36,315 nucleotides of DNA from an uncultured Crocinitomix sp. Lineage in GTDB: Bacteria; Bacteroidota; Bacteroidia; Flavobacteriales_D; Crocinitomicaceae. The DNA lies in the NCBI GenBank assembly GCA_937136425.1, contig CAKZON010000084.1, positions 1 through 36,315 on the forward strand. The letters are read 5' to 3'. Positions within the stretch are counted from its first letter, which is position 1. Each line of letters starts with the position of its first letter. The position numbers and the translations under genes were made by a program. Under the pieces are notes generated by a model. That model saw nothing but the letters and a program-made list of their open reading frames with translations. It was not told the DNA's origin and did no database searches. Positions 17,039 to 26,013 of the stretch are shown here, in pieces.

Positions 17039-17106
17039 TTGTTACACTATGCACGAATTCTGTTACAAAATGGTACGTCGTTTTTTCGGCTACCAGTCTA
17101 ATTTTA
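17039..17106 (+). promoter_or_regulatory. Promoter with paired HTCS-type half-sites (ELWxxDGT gene)
   Basis: Half-site 1 is TTGTTACACTATGCAC (17039-17054) and half-site 2 is CTGTTACAAAATGGTA (17060-17075), again exactly 21 bp apart. Half-site 1 differs from half-site 1 of the 15.6-kb promoter only in the N4 block. A near-consensus -7 element TAATTTTA lies at 17099-17106, 36 bp after the second TTAC (17063). An extra short inverted repeat AGTGTA/TACACT overlaps half-site 1. This shared architecture marks a common regulator, presumably HTCS 1. Confidence 0.6.
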
Positions 17107-17129
17107 TCGAATAAAAAATACTAAAACTG

Positions 17130-18737
17130 ATGAAAAAAAAATTACTCTTACAAGCTATATTATTAATAGCGTTGTATGGAAATTCTCAAGAAATTACTTT
17201 GTTTAGAGATATCAATGAAAGTGGAGGTTCCAATAGCTCTAATCATACAGTTGTAGATGATCTGTTATTCTTTGCTGCTGATGATGGAATCAATGGCAAT
17301 GAACTATGGGCGACCAATGGTTTAGAAGAAGAAACTTATTTGGTGAAAGATCTTCTTCCTGGGGCAGTAGGAGGAAGTGTGACTGATTTAATAGAGTTAG
17401 GCGATAAACTTTATTTTAAAGCAACTAATGGTACAAGTGGTTATGAATTATGGGTGTCAGATGGGACCAGTTTGGGAACCGATATGGTTATAGATATATA
17501 TCCAGGGGCTACTTCAGCAAATATCAATAATATTACAAAATTCAATGAAAAACTCTATTTCAGTGCAGACAATGGTGTTGATGGGACTGAACTTTGGGTA
17601 AGTGATGGAACTACCGAAGGCACACAAATGCTAAGAGATATCTCGCCTGGTAGTGGTTCTTCAATTCCAAGAAATTTTAAAGAGTTGAATGACAAATTGT
17701 ATTTTTCTGCAAATAACGGGGAGGTAGGTGATGAACTTTGGGTGACTGACGGTACAGCGATAGGGACAGAATTGATAAAAGACATTCAGGTTGGAGCAGG
17801 AAGTTCTTGGATTGGAGGTCTGACACTCTTTAATGATAAGATATTTTTTTATGCGACATCAGATGTAGGTGATGAAATTTGGATGACGGATGGTACAACT
17901 GATGGTACTGTGCTGTTAAGAGATATTAATCCGACAGGAAGTTCATACTCAGAATTCTATACCGTTTTAAATGATAAAATGCTTTTCGCCGCTAATGACG
18001 GTTCAAATGGATCGGAGCTTTGGGGAACAGATGGAACAACTGAGGGGACAGAGCTTTTAATGGATATAAATTTAGGGGTGGAAGGATCAAACCCTTTACA
18101 CCTTTTTGAGTTTAATGATCGGATTTATTTCGGTGCAAATAATGGTACGGTTGGTTCAGAGCTTTGGACAACAGACGGAACACTAGAAGGCACTCAATTA
18201 TTGAAAGATATCAACCCTGGCTCAGGTTTTTCGGGAGTAAGAAATTTCACGATTTTTAACGGTAAATTATATTTTTCAGCGATAGATGGATCTAATGGTT
18301 CTGAATTATGGGTGACAGATGGAACAGAGGATGGAACAGTAGTGTTGCTTCCTGCTATTGCTCCTAATTTTAGCCCGTTGGCCAGTACTTATAGTTTTAC
18401 TGAGTTCAATGGCTATTTATATTTTAATGCTGATTATACAAGTGTGGAGAGTGAATTGTGGCGACTGAAAGGGTCGCTTTCTACTATTGCTGAAGAGGTT
18501 AACCAAGTTAATTTATCTGTTTATCCAAACCCTGCTAAAAATGCTCTTTTTATTGGCAATGAAGCAAAAGAAATTCTGGATTTCCACATTTTTGATTTAT
18601 CAGGAAAAGAAATGCTTTCAGATTCTTCAATAGTTGGAAATCAAATCAATATTACTACTCTAAAGCCTGGAGTTTATTTACTACAAGTTAAAACTGAAGA
18701 TGGGTTAAATACAACCCGTTTTGTAAAAATGAATTAG
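17130..18737 (+). CDS. ELWxxDGT-repeat protein with T9SS C-terminal sorting domain
   Basis: 535 residues. Signal peptide at about 1-20 (LLLQAILLIALYGNSQ). The body is made of about 48-residue repeats, each ending in ELW-x2-DGT-x2-GT-x2-(L/V)-x-DI; seven copies are canonical (for example ELWVSDGTTEGTQMLRDI), with degenerate first (ELWATNGL) and last (ELWRLKGS) copies. This repeat is expected to form a beta-propeller-like structure. The last about 75 residues are a type A Por sorting domain: VYPNPAKNALFI, FDLSGKEM, LKPGVYLLQV and FVKMN. The protein should be exported by T9SS and end on the surface or outside. Ligand unknown. The next exported gene follows 55 bp later, probably in the same transcript. 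Confidence 0.93.
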   Translation: MKKKLLLQAILLIALYGNSQEITLFRDINESGGSNSSNHTVVDDLLFFAADDGINGNELWATNGLEEETYLVKDLLPGAVGGSVTDLIELGDKLYFKATNGTSGYELWVSDGTSLGTDMVIDIYPGATSANINNITKFNEKLYFSADNGVDGTELWVSDGTTEGTQMLRDISPGSGSSIPRNFKELNDKLYFSANNGEVGDELWVTDGTAIGTELIKDIQVGAGSSWIGGLTLFNDKIFFYATSDVGDEIWMTDGTTDGTVLLRDINPTGSSYSEFYTVLNDKMLFAANDGSNGSELWGTDGTTEGTELLMDINLGVEGSNPLHLFEFNDRIYFGANNGTVGSELWTTDGTLEGTQLLKDINPGSGFSGVRNFTIFNGKLYFSAIDGSNGSELWVTDGTEDGTVVLLPAIAPNFSPLASTYSFTEFNGYLYFNADYTSVESELWRLKGSLSTIAEEVNQVNLSVYPNPAKNALFIGNEAKEILDFHIFDLSGKEMLSDSSIVGNQINITTLKPGVYLLQVKTEDGLNTTRFVKMN

Positions 18738-18792
18738 GGAAATAATTCCTATTAAAGCATTACAATTTTATAAACAACTAACTCTTTTACGA

Positions 18793-19938
18793 ATGAAAAA
18801 AAAATTATTGAACTTAAGTACGATAGGGATTTTATTGCTAAACTCTTTTACTAACTACGCACAAGAAACGGTTTATTATGTTGGGCATAGTTTAGTAAAC
18901 ATAAATATTCCTTACCAAGTATGGAAAATTCAAGATTTGGCAGAAGTTCCAAATTTCTTTAAGCATCATATCAATATTGGAGCTTCGCTACAATTAAATT
19001 GGCATGATACAGGTTATAATCCCCATCCAATTTGGGATCCAATTCTTGGAGCAGAGGTCGATAGAGGATCGAACCATCTTGTTGAACTATTAAATCCTTA
19101 TGATCATTTAGTGATTACAGAAGCTGTTCCAATAAGAAATTATCATACTGATACGGTTGTAAAATACATGACCAATTTTATTGAATTAGGGCAAGAGGGA
19201 AACCCAAGTATAGAAAAGTATTTATACGCGACTTGGGAAGGAGACGTGGCAGATGGAGAGGATTGGAGAAATACATTGGACACGTTGCTTCCTGTTTGGG
19301 AAAATATTGCAGATGAGACAGAATTGGAGTTGGGCGGAGGAACCGTAAACATTATTCCAGGTAACATTGCCATGATGAATTTATATGACGAATTACAGGA
19401 GGGACCTATTGGCAGTTATACTTCAATTTCTCAGTTTTTTGAACCTGATGGGATTCACTTGTCTCATGAAGGAAATTATCTAATTGCTTGTTTAATGTCT
19501 GTTGTCGTTTATAATACAATTCCAATTGGTCAAGATTCTATTAGAGGAGGTTCTTACACAGATGAATACTGCATTGTTGATAGTGTTGCAAGATTTAGAA
19601 TACAAGAAATAGCAGTAGAAACAGCTTGCGAATATGCACGTTCAGGTTATACAAGTGATTATTGTGACAATGCATCTATTCAATCAGCAGCGCATGAAAA
19701 CGCAAGTATTTCAATATGGCCAAATCCTTCAAATGGAAAATTCCAATTAACAGCAACAGAAAAAATTAACAGAATAGAGGTGTTCAGTTTGGATGGGAAA
19801 AAAGTGCACACACAAATACTAGGGTTTGAAGAAATAGCATTAACTCACCTCCCAGATGGACTCTATTTTGCTCAAATCAATTTTGATAATAATGAAATAG
19901 TAACTGAAAAAATTGTGATTAAATCTGCTGTTCAATAA
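18793..19938 (+). CDS. SGNH-hydrolase-like protein with T9SS sorting domain
   Basis: 381 residues. Signal peptide 1-23 (ending NYAQ). An N-terminal VGHS motif (G31-H32-S33) and D219-G-I-H222 in EPDGIHLSHEGNYL match block I and the catalytic Asp-His of SGNH/GDSL-type hydrolases, although the GxN block is not obvious. Length between them fits the fold. It is therefore a possible esterase or deacetylase of surface glycans. The C-terminal about 70 residues are a T9SS sorting domain (IWPNPSNGKFQL, FSLDGKKV, LPDGLYFAQI, KIVIK). No separate promoter with paired half-sites is present in the 55-bp gap, so read-through from 17130 is likely. Confidence 0.85.
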   Translation: MKKKLLNLSTIGILLLNSFTNYAQETVYYVGHSLVNINIPYQVWKIQDLAEVPNFFKHHINIGASLQLNWHDTGYNPHPIWDPILGAEVDRGSNHLVELLNPYDHLVITEAVPIRNYHTDTVVKYMTNFIELGQEGNPSIEKYLYATWEGDVADGEDWRNTLDTLLPVWENIADETELELGGGTVNIIPGNIAMMNLYDELQEGPIGSYTSISQFFEPDGIHLSHEGNYLIACLMSVVVYNTIPIGQDSIRGGSYTDEYCIVDSVARFRIQEIAVETACEYARSGYTSDYCDNASIQSAAHENASISIWPNPSNGKFQLTATEKINRIEVFSLDGKKVHTQILGFEEIALTHLPDGLYFAQINFDNNEIVTEKIVIKSAVQ

Positions 19939-19980
19939 AGAAGGGTAGAGTTAAGCTTTAATATTGTTTTCTATTAAATG

Positions 19981-20020
19981 AGGCTGTCTTGAAAGTAATT
20001 TCAGGCAGCCTTTTGTTTTT
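19981..20020 (+). terminator. Intrinsic terminator after the SGNH-like gene
   Basis: AGGCTGTCT-T-GAAA pairs with TTTC-AGGCAGCCT around a GTAA loop (19981-20011), with one bulged T and one G-T pair, followed by TTTTGTTTTT. It ends the ELWxxDGT/SGNH transcript. It lies directly before a tRNA-Ser-like fragment, the same order as at the other relic sites. Confidence 0.75.
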
Positions 20021-20037
20021 ATTGCGGAGAATGGGGG
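20021..20037 (-). repeat. tRNA-Ser 3'-end-like relic A
   Basis: TTGCGGAGAATGGGGG (20022-20037) matches 15 of 16 bases of the 3' end of the tRNA-Ser gene at the right edge (36245-36260). It is preceded by a hairpin, as at that tRNA. The rest of the 19939-20317 gap holds ATAAACGGCGGACTGA (20051-20066), which resembles the reverse complement of 36007-36023, and nothing else I can name apart from the presumed HTCS 2 promoter. Confidence 0.5.
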
Positions 20038-20317
20038 CTTTTCTATTTCCATAAACGGCGGACTGAGGTTCTCGAAGTTCAGTTTATTCGGTGTTAAGGA
20101 AACTGTTCTCAAACTCTCTTTTCTTTCACGAAGTTTATTAAGGATTTAAAGAATTTATCGGATGTTTTAAGTGAAATAAAAATCTTTCCAGCTCGTTGGG
20201 TTATGAGTCCAACGAATTTTAACTAATTATCGTATTGGTTTTACATTATATACCGTATAAGTTGAATAATTTCTAACTAGATTTATTGACTGCGTTATTA
20301 GTTACCTCATTTTTATT

Positions 20318-23300
20318 ATGATTAAAAGAATCTTGTTTTGCATTCCATTTTTGATATGCTGTTTGAACCTATATGGGCAAATCTATTCGCACGAACAATT
20401 AGATAACTTGGAAATTCAACTTGAGAAAGAAAAAGGCATTTCAAGAATCAATACACTTTTAGAACTGTCAGAAGGCTACAATCAGTTTAATTTAAAGACG
20501 GCGCTTAATTATGCAAAAGAAGCTGCAATTCTCTCTAAAAAATATGGATATGATTGGGGATATTACAAGAGTTTATACTGCGGAACTAAGTCGGCTAAGG
20601 AGAATAGTCCTATCTATAAATATAAACCAATTCTGAAATCTTGTGTTTTTTGGTTTAAACAAAACGGTTACGCCAAAGATGCATTTTTAGCAAACAATAT
20701 TTATATCGAATGTGTCAGGCAGACTGAAAGAAAAGAGAATTCGCAGCATCTAGCCATAGAATTGCTTAATGAAGCTGAGCAATTGCAAGATGACGACCTC
20801 TTAGGAAAAGCATGGTATGGTGCCGCAAGACATGAACTAGGTACAATTGATGCGTATTACACGAATGCCTTAGATTCAGCAAAATTTTATCGTAGGGAAT
20901 CTAGCGATTCGTCAAATATTGTGTTGACTGAAATAGTTAGACATAAGGCAGGAACAAAGGAATCGTTTGAAGCTTATTATGATGCTTATGAAAAAGCCTT
21001 GTTGTGGAAGAACCCAAAATTAAAGTCTCAAGTAGCTCGTTATTTAGCAAATGGTTATGCTGGTATTTCTTATGAGGATTCAGCAAGGCATTATATAGAT
21101 GTGGTTTTAAATGAAGCTGAAAATTATGGCAGCTCAAGAGTATTGGCAACTACATACAACCAACTCGGATATTCCTATTGGTCCCTCAAGGATACGACAA
21201 AAATGTTAGATGCATTTTTGGTTGCAGACAGTATTACTGACAAACTAGGGTATAATGCTGAAAGAATTATTGTTTTAAGGAAACTAGCTACATCACTAAT
21301 CATAACAGGAGAGTATGAAAAAGGGATACATTATATTTTAAAAAGTATCCCTTTGGCTGAATTGCTTGAGGAACATACTGAAAAAATTAAGCTTCAATTA
21401 TTCTTAGGACTCCTCTATTCAAACATATTCGAATATGAAAAGGCTGAAGAAGTTCTGCTCGATAATGCACAGGCGATTAATGAATTGCCAGACACAGAGC
21501 ATAAAATAATTTTAAAAGCTCAAAATAATCGCTCATTAGGACATGTATATGGAGATTTAGGTCAGCATGAAAAGGCATTAAAAATAATTGAGGATGAGCT
21601 TGAAAGCCTAAAGGGAACAAATATAACCGAACGTGAAATAATTTATCTTGAGTATGATATATTGGAAATATACATTCATCTAGAAGATGTTGAAAATGCC
21701 GAAAAACAATTAGAAGTATTGCTAAGTCATGACAAAGACCTATTGAATGTTCCAGGATTCACTCCTTTTAACCTTGCGGTTGGTCATCTAAGAATTTTAC
21801 AAAAGGACTATGAAGAAGGTGTCAAATTAATGAATGAATATTTCAAAACGACCCCACTTGACGAAATGAACAAAAATCATAAGACAGCCTACGAACTGTT
21901 ATGTTTGGCGTACAAAAATATAGGACAGTATAAAAATGCTATTGAGGCGCTTGAAAGTGCAAATCGTATTGAAGATAATATCAAAAATCAAATTAAAAGC
22001 CAAACACTTAAAATTCAATCCGATTATGAAATAGCTCAAAAAGAAGCCGAAATTGAAGATTTAAAGAAACAACAAGAGATTCAGGATTTACAGTTAATCC
22101 AAGAAAGCAATACTTCACGTATTAGACAACAGTTTAATATTATAATGGGAATTGTAGTTGTTTTCATTTTGGCTTTGGGGTATTTCACTTTTCGCCGTAT
22201 TCGCCTTAAAAAAGAAAAAAATGAACTCTTAATGAAATCCAAACAAATTGAATTGGAACTTGAAAATATTGAATCGAAACAAAAGGCAGAACTTGCAGAG
22301 GTTAAAAACACTTTGTTTGCCAATATATCGCATGAGTTTAGGACACCATTAACTTTAATTAAAGTCCCCGTTCAAATTATGATGGATCGGCTTCCTTCTG
22401 AAGAAAAACCTTTACTGGATGGCATTTTAACCAATACGGATGAATTATTAAAGATGGTTGATGAATTATTGGAATTAGCCAAAATAACTAAAGGTGAGTT
22501 TCAATTAAATGAATCAATATTCAATTTGCACCATTTCTTTGCGTCAATTAAAACAAATTTCAAGTCTCTTTTTAAGGAGAAAAAAATTGATTTGCATTGG
22601 GCAAATTCTTTACCTAACCTGTCATTCAATGGAGATGAATATAGATTAAAAATAGTTTTGAATAATTTACTGAAGAATGCTTATTATCATACAGCAGAAG
22701 GCGGCAAAGTTACCTGTCAAATTGCTTATTCGTTGAAGTTTGGGATACAAATAGAGGTAACCAATACGGGGAAAAATATCGATTCAAAAGATTTTCCACA
22801 TCTATTTGATCGTTATTATAGAGGGAGTGAAACAGAATATACGGGCAACGGAATAGGTCTTTCTCTGTGTAAACAAATAGTAGATTTACATCATGGAATT
22901 ATTGAGGTTGACAATACAATTGAAAATAGCGTCACTTTTCGTGTTGAACTACCTCAAAGTCGCATTATTGAAGAAAAAGAATTGTTCATTGAACCTGATG
23001 CTATTGTACCGAATGAACATGCGAGCATTCTAAAACCTAATCAAAACCCGAATTCGCACTTGCCATTGTTATTAATTGCTGAGGACAATGCTGAAATGAG
23101 AAATTTACTTGGAACTATTTTACAAGATGAGTTTAGACTTCTATTTGCAGAGAATGGTGAAGTAGGAGAACAGATGGCTATTGAAAATCAACCTGATTTA
23201 ATTATAAGTGACCTTATGATGCCAGTGAAAGATGGGTTTGAATTATTGAATGCTCTTAAAAACAATTTTGAAACAAGTCATATACCTATTATTCTCTTAA

Positions 23301-23818
23301 CCGCAAAGGCAGGTTCTGATAGTCGGATTCAAGGATTGGATCAAGATGCTGATGATTATTTAGTAAAACCTTTTAATAAAGAAGAACTTAAATCACGGAT
23401 TTTCAACTTGCTTAGACAAAGAAAAAAACTACAAAAATTATATCTAGAAAATCCTTTAAGGTTTATAAAGAGAGACAATTTAATTTCAAAATTGGATTCT
23501 GAATTTTTAGAGAAAGTTCAGTCTATTTTGGAGTCTAATTATAGCAATGGTGATTTTACTGTCAATGAGTTTTGCAAGGAATTAGCTTTAAACAGAAATA
23601 GCGTTCATATTAAAATCAAAAACTATACAGGAAAAGGAACAGGGGAGTATATAAGGAATTATAGACTAAGCAGAGCTTTAACTATGCTAATGGAGTCTAG
23701 AATGAGTATAGCTGATATTTCTATCGCATGTGGTTTCAATAGTTCCCAGGCTTTTAATCAAATCTTTAAAAAAGAATTCGAAGTAACCCCAGGGCAATAC
23801 AGAAAAAATAATAGCTGA
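20318..23818 (+). CDS. Hybrid two-component system protein (HTCS 2): TPR sensor, kinase, receiver, AraC HTH
   Basis: 1166 residues, same domain order as the protein at 12758 with a longer sensor. A signal peptide covers about 1-21 (ILFCIPFLICCLNLYGQ). TPR repeats span about 40-560 (for example EYEKAEEVLLDNAQA), then a coiled coil to about 600 and a transmembrane helix at about 607-627. HisKA motif LFANISHEFRTPLTLI holds H672; the ATPase boxes are NNLLKNAYYHT and GNGIGLSLCKQ. The receiver at about 915-1030 has D965 in ISDLMMPVKDG and the lysine of VKPF. AraC HTH at about 1065-1162 (FCKELALNRNSVHIKIKNYTG). A coiled coil also follows the membrane helix (about 630-665). It is followed by a T9SS-exported protein with its own 21-bp TTAC pair upstream, the probable target. 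Confidence 0.93.
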   Translation: MIKRILFCIPFLICCLNLYGQIYSHEQLDNLEIQLEKEKGISRINTLLELSEGYNQFNLKTALNYAKEAAILSKKYGYDWGYYKSLYCGTKSAKENSPIYKYKPILKSCVFWFKQNGYAKDAFLANNIYIECVRQTERKENSQHLAIELLNEAEQLQDDDLLGKAWYGAARHELGTIDAYYTNALDSAKFYRRESSDSSNIVLTEIVRHKAGTKESFEAYYDAYEKALLWKNPKLKSQVARYLANGYAGISYEDSARHYIDVVLNEAENYGSSRVLATTYNQLGYSYWSLKDTTKMLDAFLVADSITDKLGYNAERIIVLRKLATSLIITGEYEKGIHYILKSIPLAELLEEHTEKIKLQLFLGLLYSNIFEYEKAEEVLLDNAQAINELPDTEHKIILKAQNNRSLGHVYGDLGQHEKALKIIEDELESLKGTNITEREIIYLEYDILEIYIHLEDVENAEKQLEVLLSHDKDLLNVPGFTPFNLAVGHLRILQKDYEEGVKLMNEYFKTTPLDEMNKNHKTAYELLCLAYKNIGQYKNAIEALESANRIEDNIKNQIKSQTLKIQSDYEIAQKEAEIEDLKKQQEIQDLQLIQESNTSRIRQQFNIIMGIVVVFILALGYFTFRRIRLKKEKNELLMKSKQIELELENIESKQKAELAEVKNTLFANISHEFRTPLTLIKVPVQIMMDRLPSEEKPLLDGILTNTDELLKMVDELLELAKITKGEFQLNESIFNLHHFFASIKTNFKSLFKEKKIDLHWANSLPNLSFNGDEYRLKIVLNNLLKNAYYHTAEGGKVTCQIAYSLKFGIQIEVTNTGKNIDSKDFPHLFDRYYRGSETEYTGNGIGLSLCKQIVDLHHGIIEVDNTIENSVTFRVELPQSRIIEEKELFIEPDAIVPNEHASILKPNQNPNSHLPLLLIAEDNAEMRNLLGTILQDEFRLLFAENGEVGEQMAIENQPDLIISDLMMPVKDGFELLNALKNNFETSHIPIILLTAKAGSDSRIQGLDQDADDYLVKPFNKEELKSRIFNLLRQRKKLQKLYLENPLRFIKRDNLISKLDSEFLEKVQSILESNYSNGDFTVNEFCKELALNRNSVHIKIKNYTGKGTGEYIRNYRLSRALTMLMESRMSIADISIACGFNSSQAFNQIFKKEFEVTPGQYRKNNS

Positions 23819-23965
23819 ACATTCAAAATAAGCCCTTCAATTTGATATAAACGCGAACCATATAATTTTTGGAAGTATATTATTTCTATTCGTAACGCTT
23901 AATTTCTGAATTTCCTGTTTCTCAACCGGCGGAATACCCTCCAACTTCTCCTAAAGTATTCAAAA

Positions 23966-24032
23966 TTATTACAACTGTTTAATTTTTAGTTACAAATCAT
24001 TAATCAGTAAGTTGTTGTTATACTGATCTTTG
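23966..24032 (+). promoter_or_regulatory. Promoter with TTAC pair at 21 bp (fibronectin III/T9SS gene)
   Basis: TTAC at 23969-23972 and TTAC at 23990-23993 are exactly 21 bp apart, and a -7-like element GATCTTTG lies at 24025-24032, exactly 35 bp after the second. That geometry equals the 15.6-kb promoter. The flanks differ: TTATTACAACTGTTTA and TAGTTACAAATCATTA lack TGCAC. The simplest reading is a related but distinct site for HTCS 2. The remainder of the 23819-24070 gap shows nothing else I can name. Confidence 0.5.
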
Positions 24033-24070
24033 CGACTGAATCATTAATTAAAAACAAAATTTTATTTATT

Positions 24071-25231
24071 ATGAAAAACTTAAAAATTTTACTCTTCACA
24101 TGTATTATGTGTTTCGGACTTTCCAAAGGGAATAGTCAAACTGTCTCAATGGATTTTTCTTGGGCAAGTAATCCAGCAAATAATGTGAGTACTACAATTA
24201 CTAATGCCTGCGGAACGCCAATGACAATCACATTGGTTACTGGTCCAACAAACCATATTGAAAATTCGTCATCAGTTCAACTTCCTGCGGATATCTCAGA
24301 TCCTATTGGCTACATTCCTGTTATGTTGACTTTTTCTGAACCAGTTTGCAACGTGAGTTTACTCATTGATGATCTGGATCAAGGTTTTCCTTCTGATTAT
24401 ATTGTATTCGATCCAACACCTTTTCCGACAGATATCAGTGATGCAGGTGGGGTGATGTTCGAATACGCGACACCGAATGCCTACCCTGCAGGTGGAATGG
24501 ATACACGCGCTTGGGTAAATTGGGAAGGTTCAACTTCTATGATTGCATTTACTTATTATAGACCAGCAGATGGAAGTATTAATTTAGACTCACTTCGTTT
24601 TGATTGTTATTGTTGCCCGACCCCTGAAAATTTAGAATGCGAAATAAACCCATTCACAGGTGAGAAAACTGTAAGCTGGGATCCAGTGTTTGGAGCTATT
24701 GGATATGAATTAAGTATAACTTATAACGATCCTGAATGTTGCATGACCGGAGACCCAGTAGTAACAGAGGTGGTTTCAACTACGGAAACTTATCGCGCTA
24801 GCTTAAGTCCAAATGCTTGTTATTCATGGAAGGTACGCACGATTTGTTCAATTGAACCGCTTACATATTCTGATTGGAGTGAAACATTGTGCTCAAATCT
24901 ATGCGAATATGCTGTGCGTAGAACATCTGTGGAAGGTGATGAGACACTTCTAAATAATACGTCAATTTCACCCGAGATTAATATCAATATTATGCCAAAC
25001 CCCGCAAGTAATTATACCACAATAACAACATCATATATTGCGGATGGGGAAACCCACGACAACCTCAGGTTAGTTATTACTGATTTGCAGGGCAGAATAG
25101 TGCTCCAAGAAGCGGTTCAAATAAATGACTCTAAAAGAATTGACCTGAATAACTTCAATTCTGGTATTTATATCTATAAGGTTGTGGATGGAGATTCCGT
25201 TTTAAAATCTGATAAAATTGTGATAGAATAG
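24071..25231 (+). CDS. Secreted protein with fibronectin type III-like domain and T9SS sorting domain
   Basis: 386 residues. Signal peptide at about 1-22 (ILLFTCIMCFGLSKGNSQ). The first about 175 residues form a beta-rich domain with paired cysteines (CGTPMTITLVTG, PVCNVSLLIDDLDQG) and end at a CYCCPTPENLEC junction. A fibronectin III-like domain follows at about 190-280 (VSWDPVFGAIGYELSI, then CYSWKVRTICS). The last about 80 residues are a type A sorting domain (IMPNPASNYTTI, VITDLQGRIV, NSGIYIYKV, KIVIE). Ligand and function are unknown. It follows HTCS 2 and ends in a strong bidirectional hairpin shared with the GNAT gene. Confidence 0.88.
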   Translation: MKNLKILLFTCIMCFGLSKGNSQTVSMDFSWASNPANNVSTTITNACGTPMTITLVTGPTNHIENSSSVQLPADISDPIGYIPVMLTFSEPVCNVSLLIDDLDQGFPSDYIVFDPTPFPTDISDAGGVMFEYATPNAYPAGGMDTRAWVNWEGSTSMIAFTYYRPADGSINLDSLRFDCYCCPTPENLECEINPFTGEKTVSWDPVFGAIGYELSITYNDPECCMTGDPVVTEVVSTTETYRASLSPNACYSWKVRTICSIEPLTYSDWSETLCSNLCEYAVRRTSVEGDETLLNNTSISPEININIMPNPASNYTTITTSYIADGETHDNLRLVITDLQGRIVLQEAVQINDSKRIDLNNFNSGIYIYKVVDGDSVLKSDKIVIE

Positions 25232-25282
25232 AGCGTTTTTGATTAGAGTAATTTTTAATTACAACAATCATATTTAACTAAT

Positions 25283-25325
25283 AAGCAGTGCCAGAATGAG
25301 AGTATAACTTTCAATGGCACTGCTT
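25283..25325. terminator. Bidirectional terminator between the T9SS gene and the GNAT gene
   Basis: AAGCAGTGCCA (25283-25293) pairs perfectly with TGGCACTGCTT (25315-25325), 11 bp, with a 21-nt loop, and TTTT follows on the plus side. The arm abuts the stop codon of the minus-strand GNAT gene. It serves both converging genes. Confidence 0.75.
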
Positions 25326-25607
25326 TTATCTAAGAACATCACTAATGCTATCGTCTTTATCAAATACAGATTTTGCAAAAGGGCAGAGAGGGAGTATCTT
25401 AATGTTTTCTCTTCTTGCTTTTTCAATTATTTCCATCAATAATGCTTTTCCTGCACCTTTCCCTTGTAGTGATGCTTTTACTTCTGTATGGTCTATTATA
25501 ATTAGCTCCGCTGAGGCAATGGAGTAAGTCATTTCAGCGATATTTTCACCATTTTCAGCTATAAAAGCCGAACCTTTACTGTTTGCTTCTTTTATTTCTA
25601 CTTTCAT
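25326..25607 (-). CDS. GNAT N-acetyltransferase, small YjdJ/NATD1-like type
   Basis: 93 residues, matching the compact GNAT family that includes YjdJ and NATD1. The acetyl-CoA loop is QGKGAGKALLMEIIEKARREN (about 48-68), preceded by the strand ELIIIDHTEV and followed by KILPLCPFAKSVF, a signature of this subfamily. The usual EAEM-type strand appears as NIAEMTYS. Acetyl acceptor unknown. It is a single gene; the MATE scar starts about 95 bp upstream of its start codon. Confidence 0.88.
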   Translation of the reverse strand: MKVEIKEANSKGSAFIAENGENIAEMTYSIASAELIIIDHTEVKASLQGKGAGKALLMEIIEKARRENIKILPLCPFAKSVFDKDDSISDVLR

Positions 25608-25702
25608 AATAGTCGTTTTTTCAATTTCAAATCTATTTCAATCATGCATGTATATGAGGGTAAAACCCCTTATTTGACTTAGACCGAAAAATTGTTTTGA
25701 CA

Positions 25703-25820
25703 TCAATTAATGTCTTGATATTGTGCAGCTTCTCCATCTTTATTACACCATACCCAATCATTTTTCACACATTCGTATTTATCTACTGGTTTTAAAACCT
25801 TTTAAATGTTTACAGCTCAT
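25703..25820 (-). pseudogene. Frameshifted small cysteine-containing gene
   Basis: Minus strand, ATG at 25820: MSCKHLKGFK, then T-S-R and a stop. One base over, from about 25792, the frame reads KPVDKYECVKNDWVWC, then NKDGEAAQYQDIN and TGA at 25705-25703. Removing one A from the AAAA run near 25790-25793 on this strand joins them into a 38-residue protein with C3, C17 and C25. The ATG begins 3 bp after the stop of the MATE remnant, so the two look like the tail of a former operon. Family not recognised. A sequencing error in the run would also explain it. Confidence 0.45.
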
Positions 25821-25823
25821 ACT

Positions 25824-25976
25824 TCAATTTTCGTTTCCCACTTTAGATAATCCAAAATAATGCTTTAACTCTTTGTTTAAGAAATATCCTGTCACAACAG
25901 TTGAGAAAAAATCAGCAATAGGAAATGCTATCCAAACACCTAATAATGCAAAATAATTAGGTAAAATAAGAATTGT
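25824..25976 (-). pseudogene. C-terminal remnant of a MATE-family efflux transporter
   Basis: A minus-strand frame ending at TGA 25826-25824 reads ILILPNYFALLGVWIAFPIA, then DFFSTVVTGYFLNKELK and HYFGLSKVGNEN. The GVWIAFPIADF segment with its following helix and NKEL is typical of the last transmembrane helix of MATE multidrug exporters. An in-frame TAA lies at the 5' end of the match, and the remaining about 400 residues are absent. The break lies about 40 bp from a tRNA-Ser-like relic, suggesting that the rest was lost in a recombination event. Confidence 0.7.
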
Positions 25977-26013
25977 TTACACTTTTTCATTGTCTCGAAC
26001 TTGCTCCAACAAA

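Noticed and set aside
12758..25231. Polysaccharide utilisation locus driven by HTCS
   Set aside because: No SusC/SusD pair and no glycoside hydrolase is present, and both HTCS sensors are TPR-type rather than beta-propeller.
25703..25820. Programmed frameshift in the small cysteine gene
   Set aside because: Joining the frames needs a +1 shift, and the site lacks a recognised +1 signal; a decayed gene next to a truncated MATE gene is simpler.
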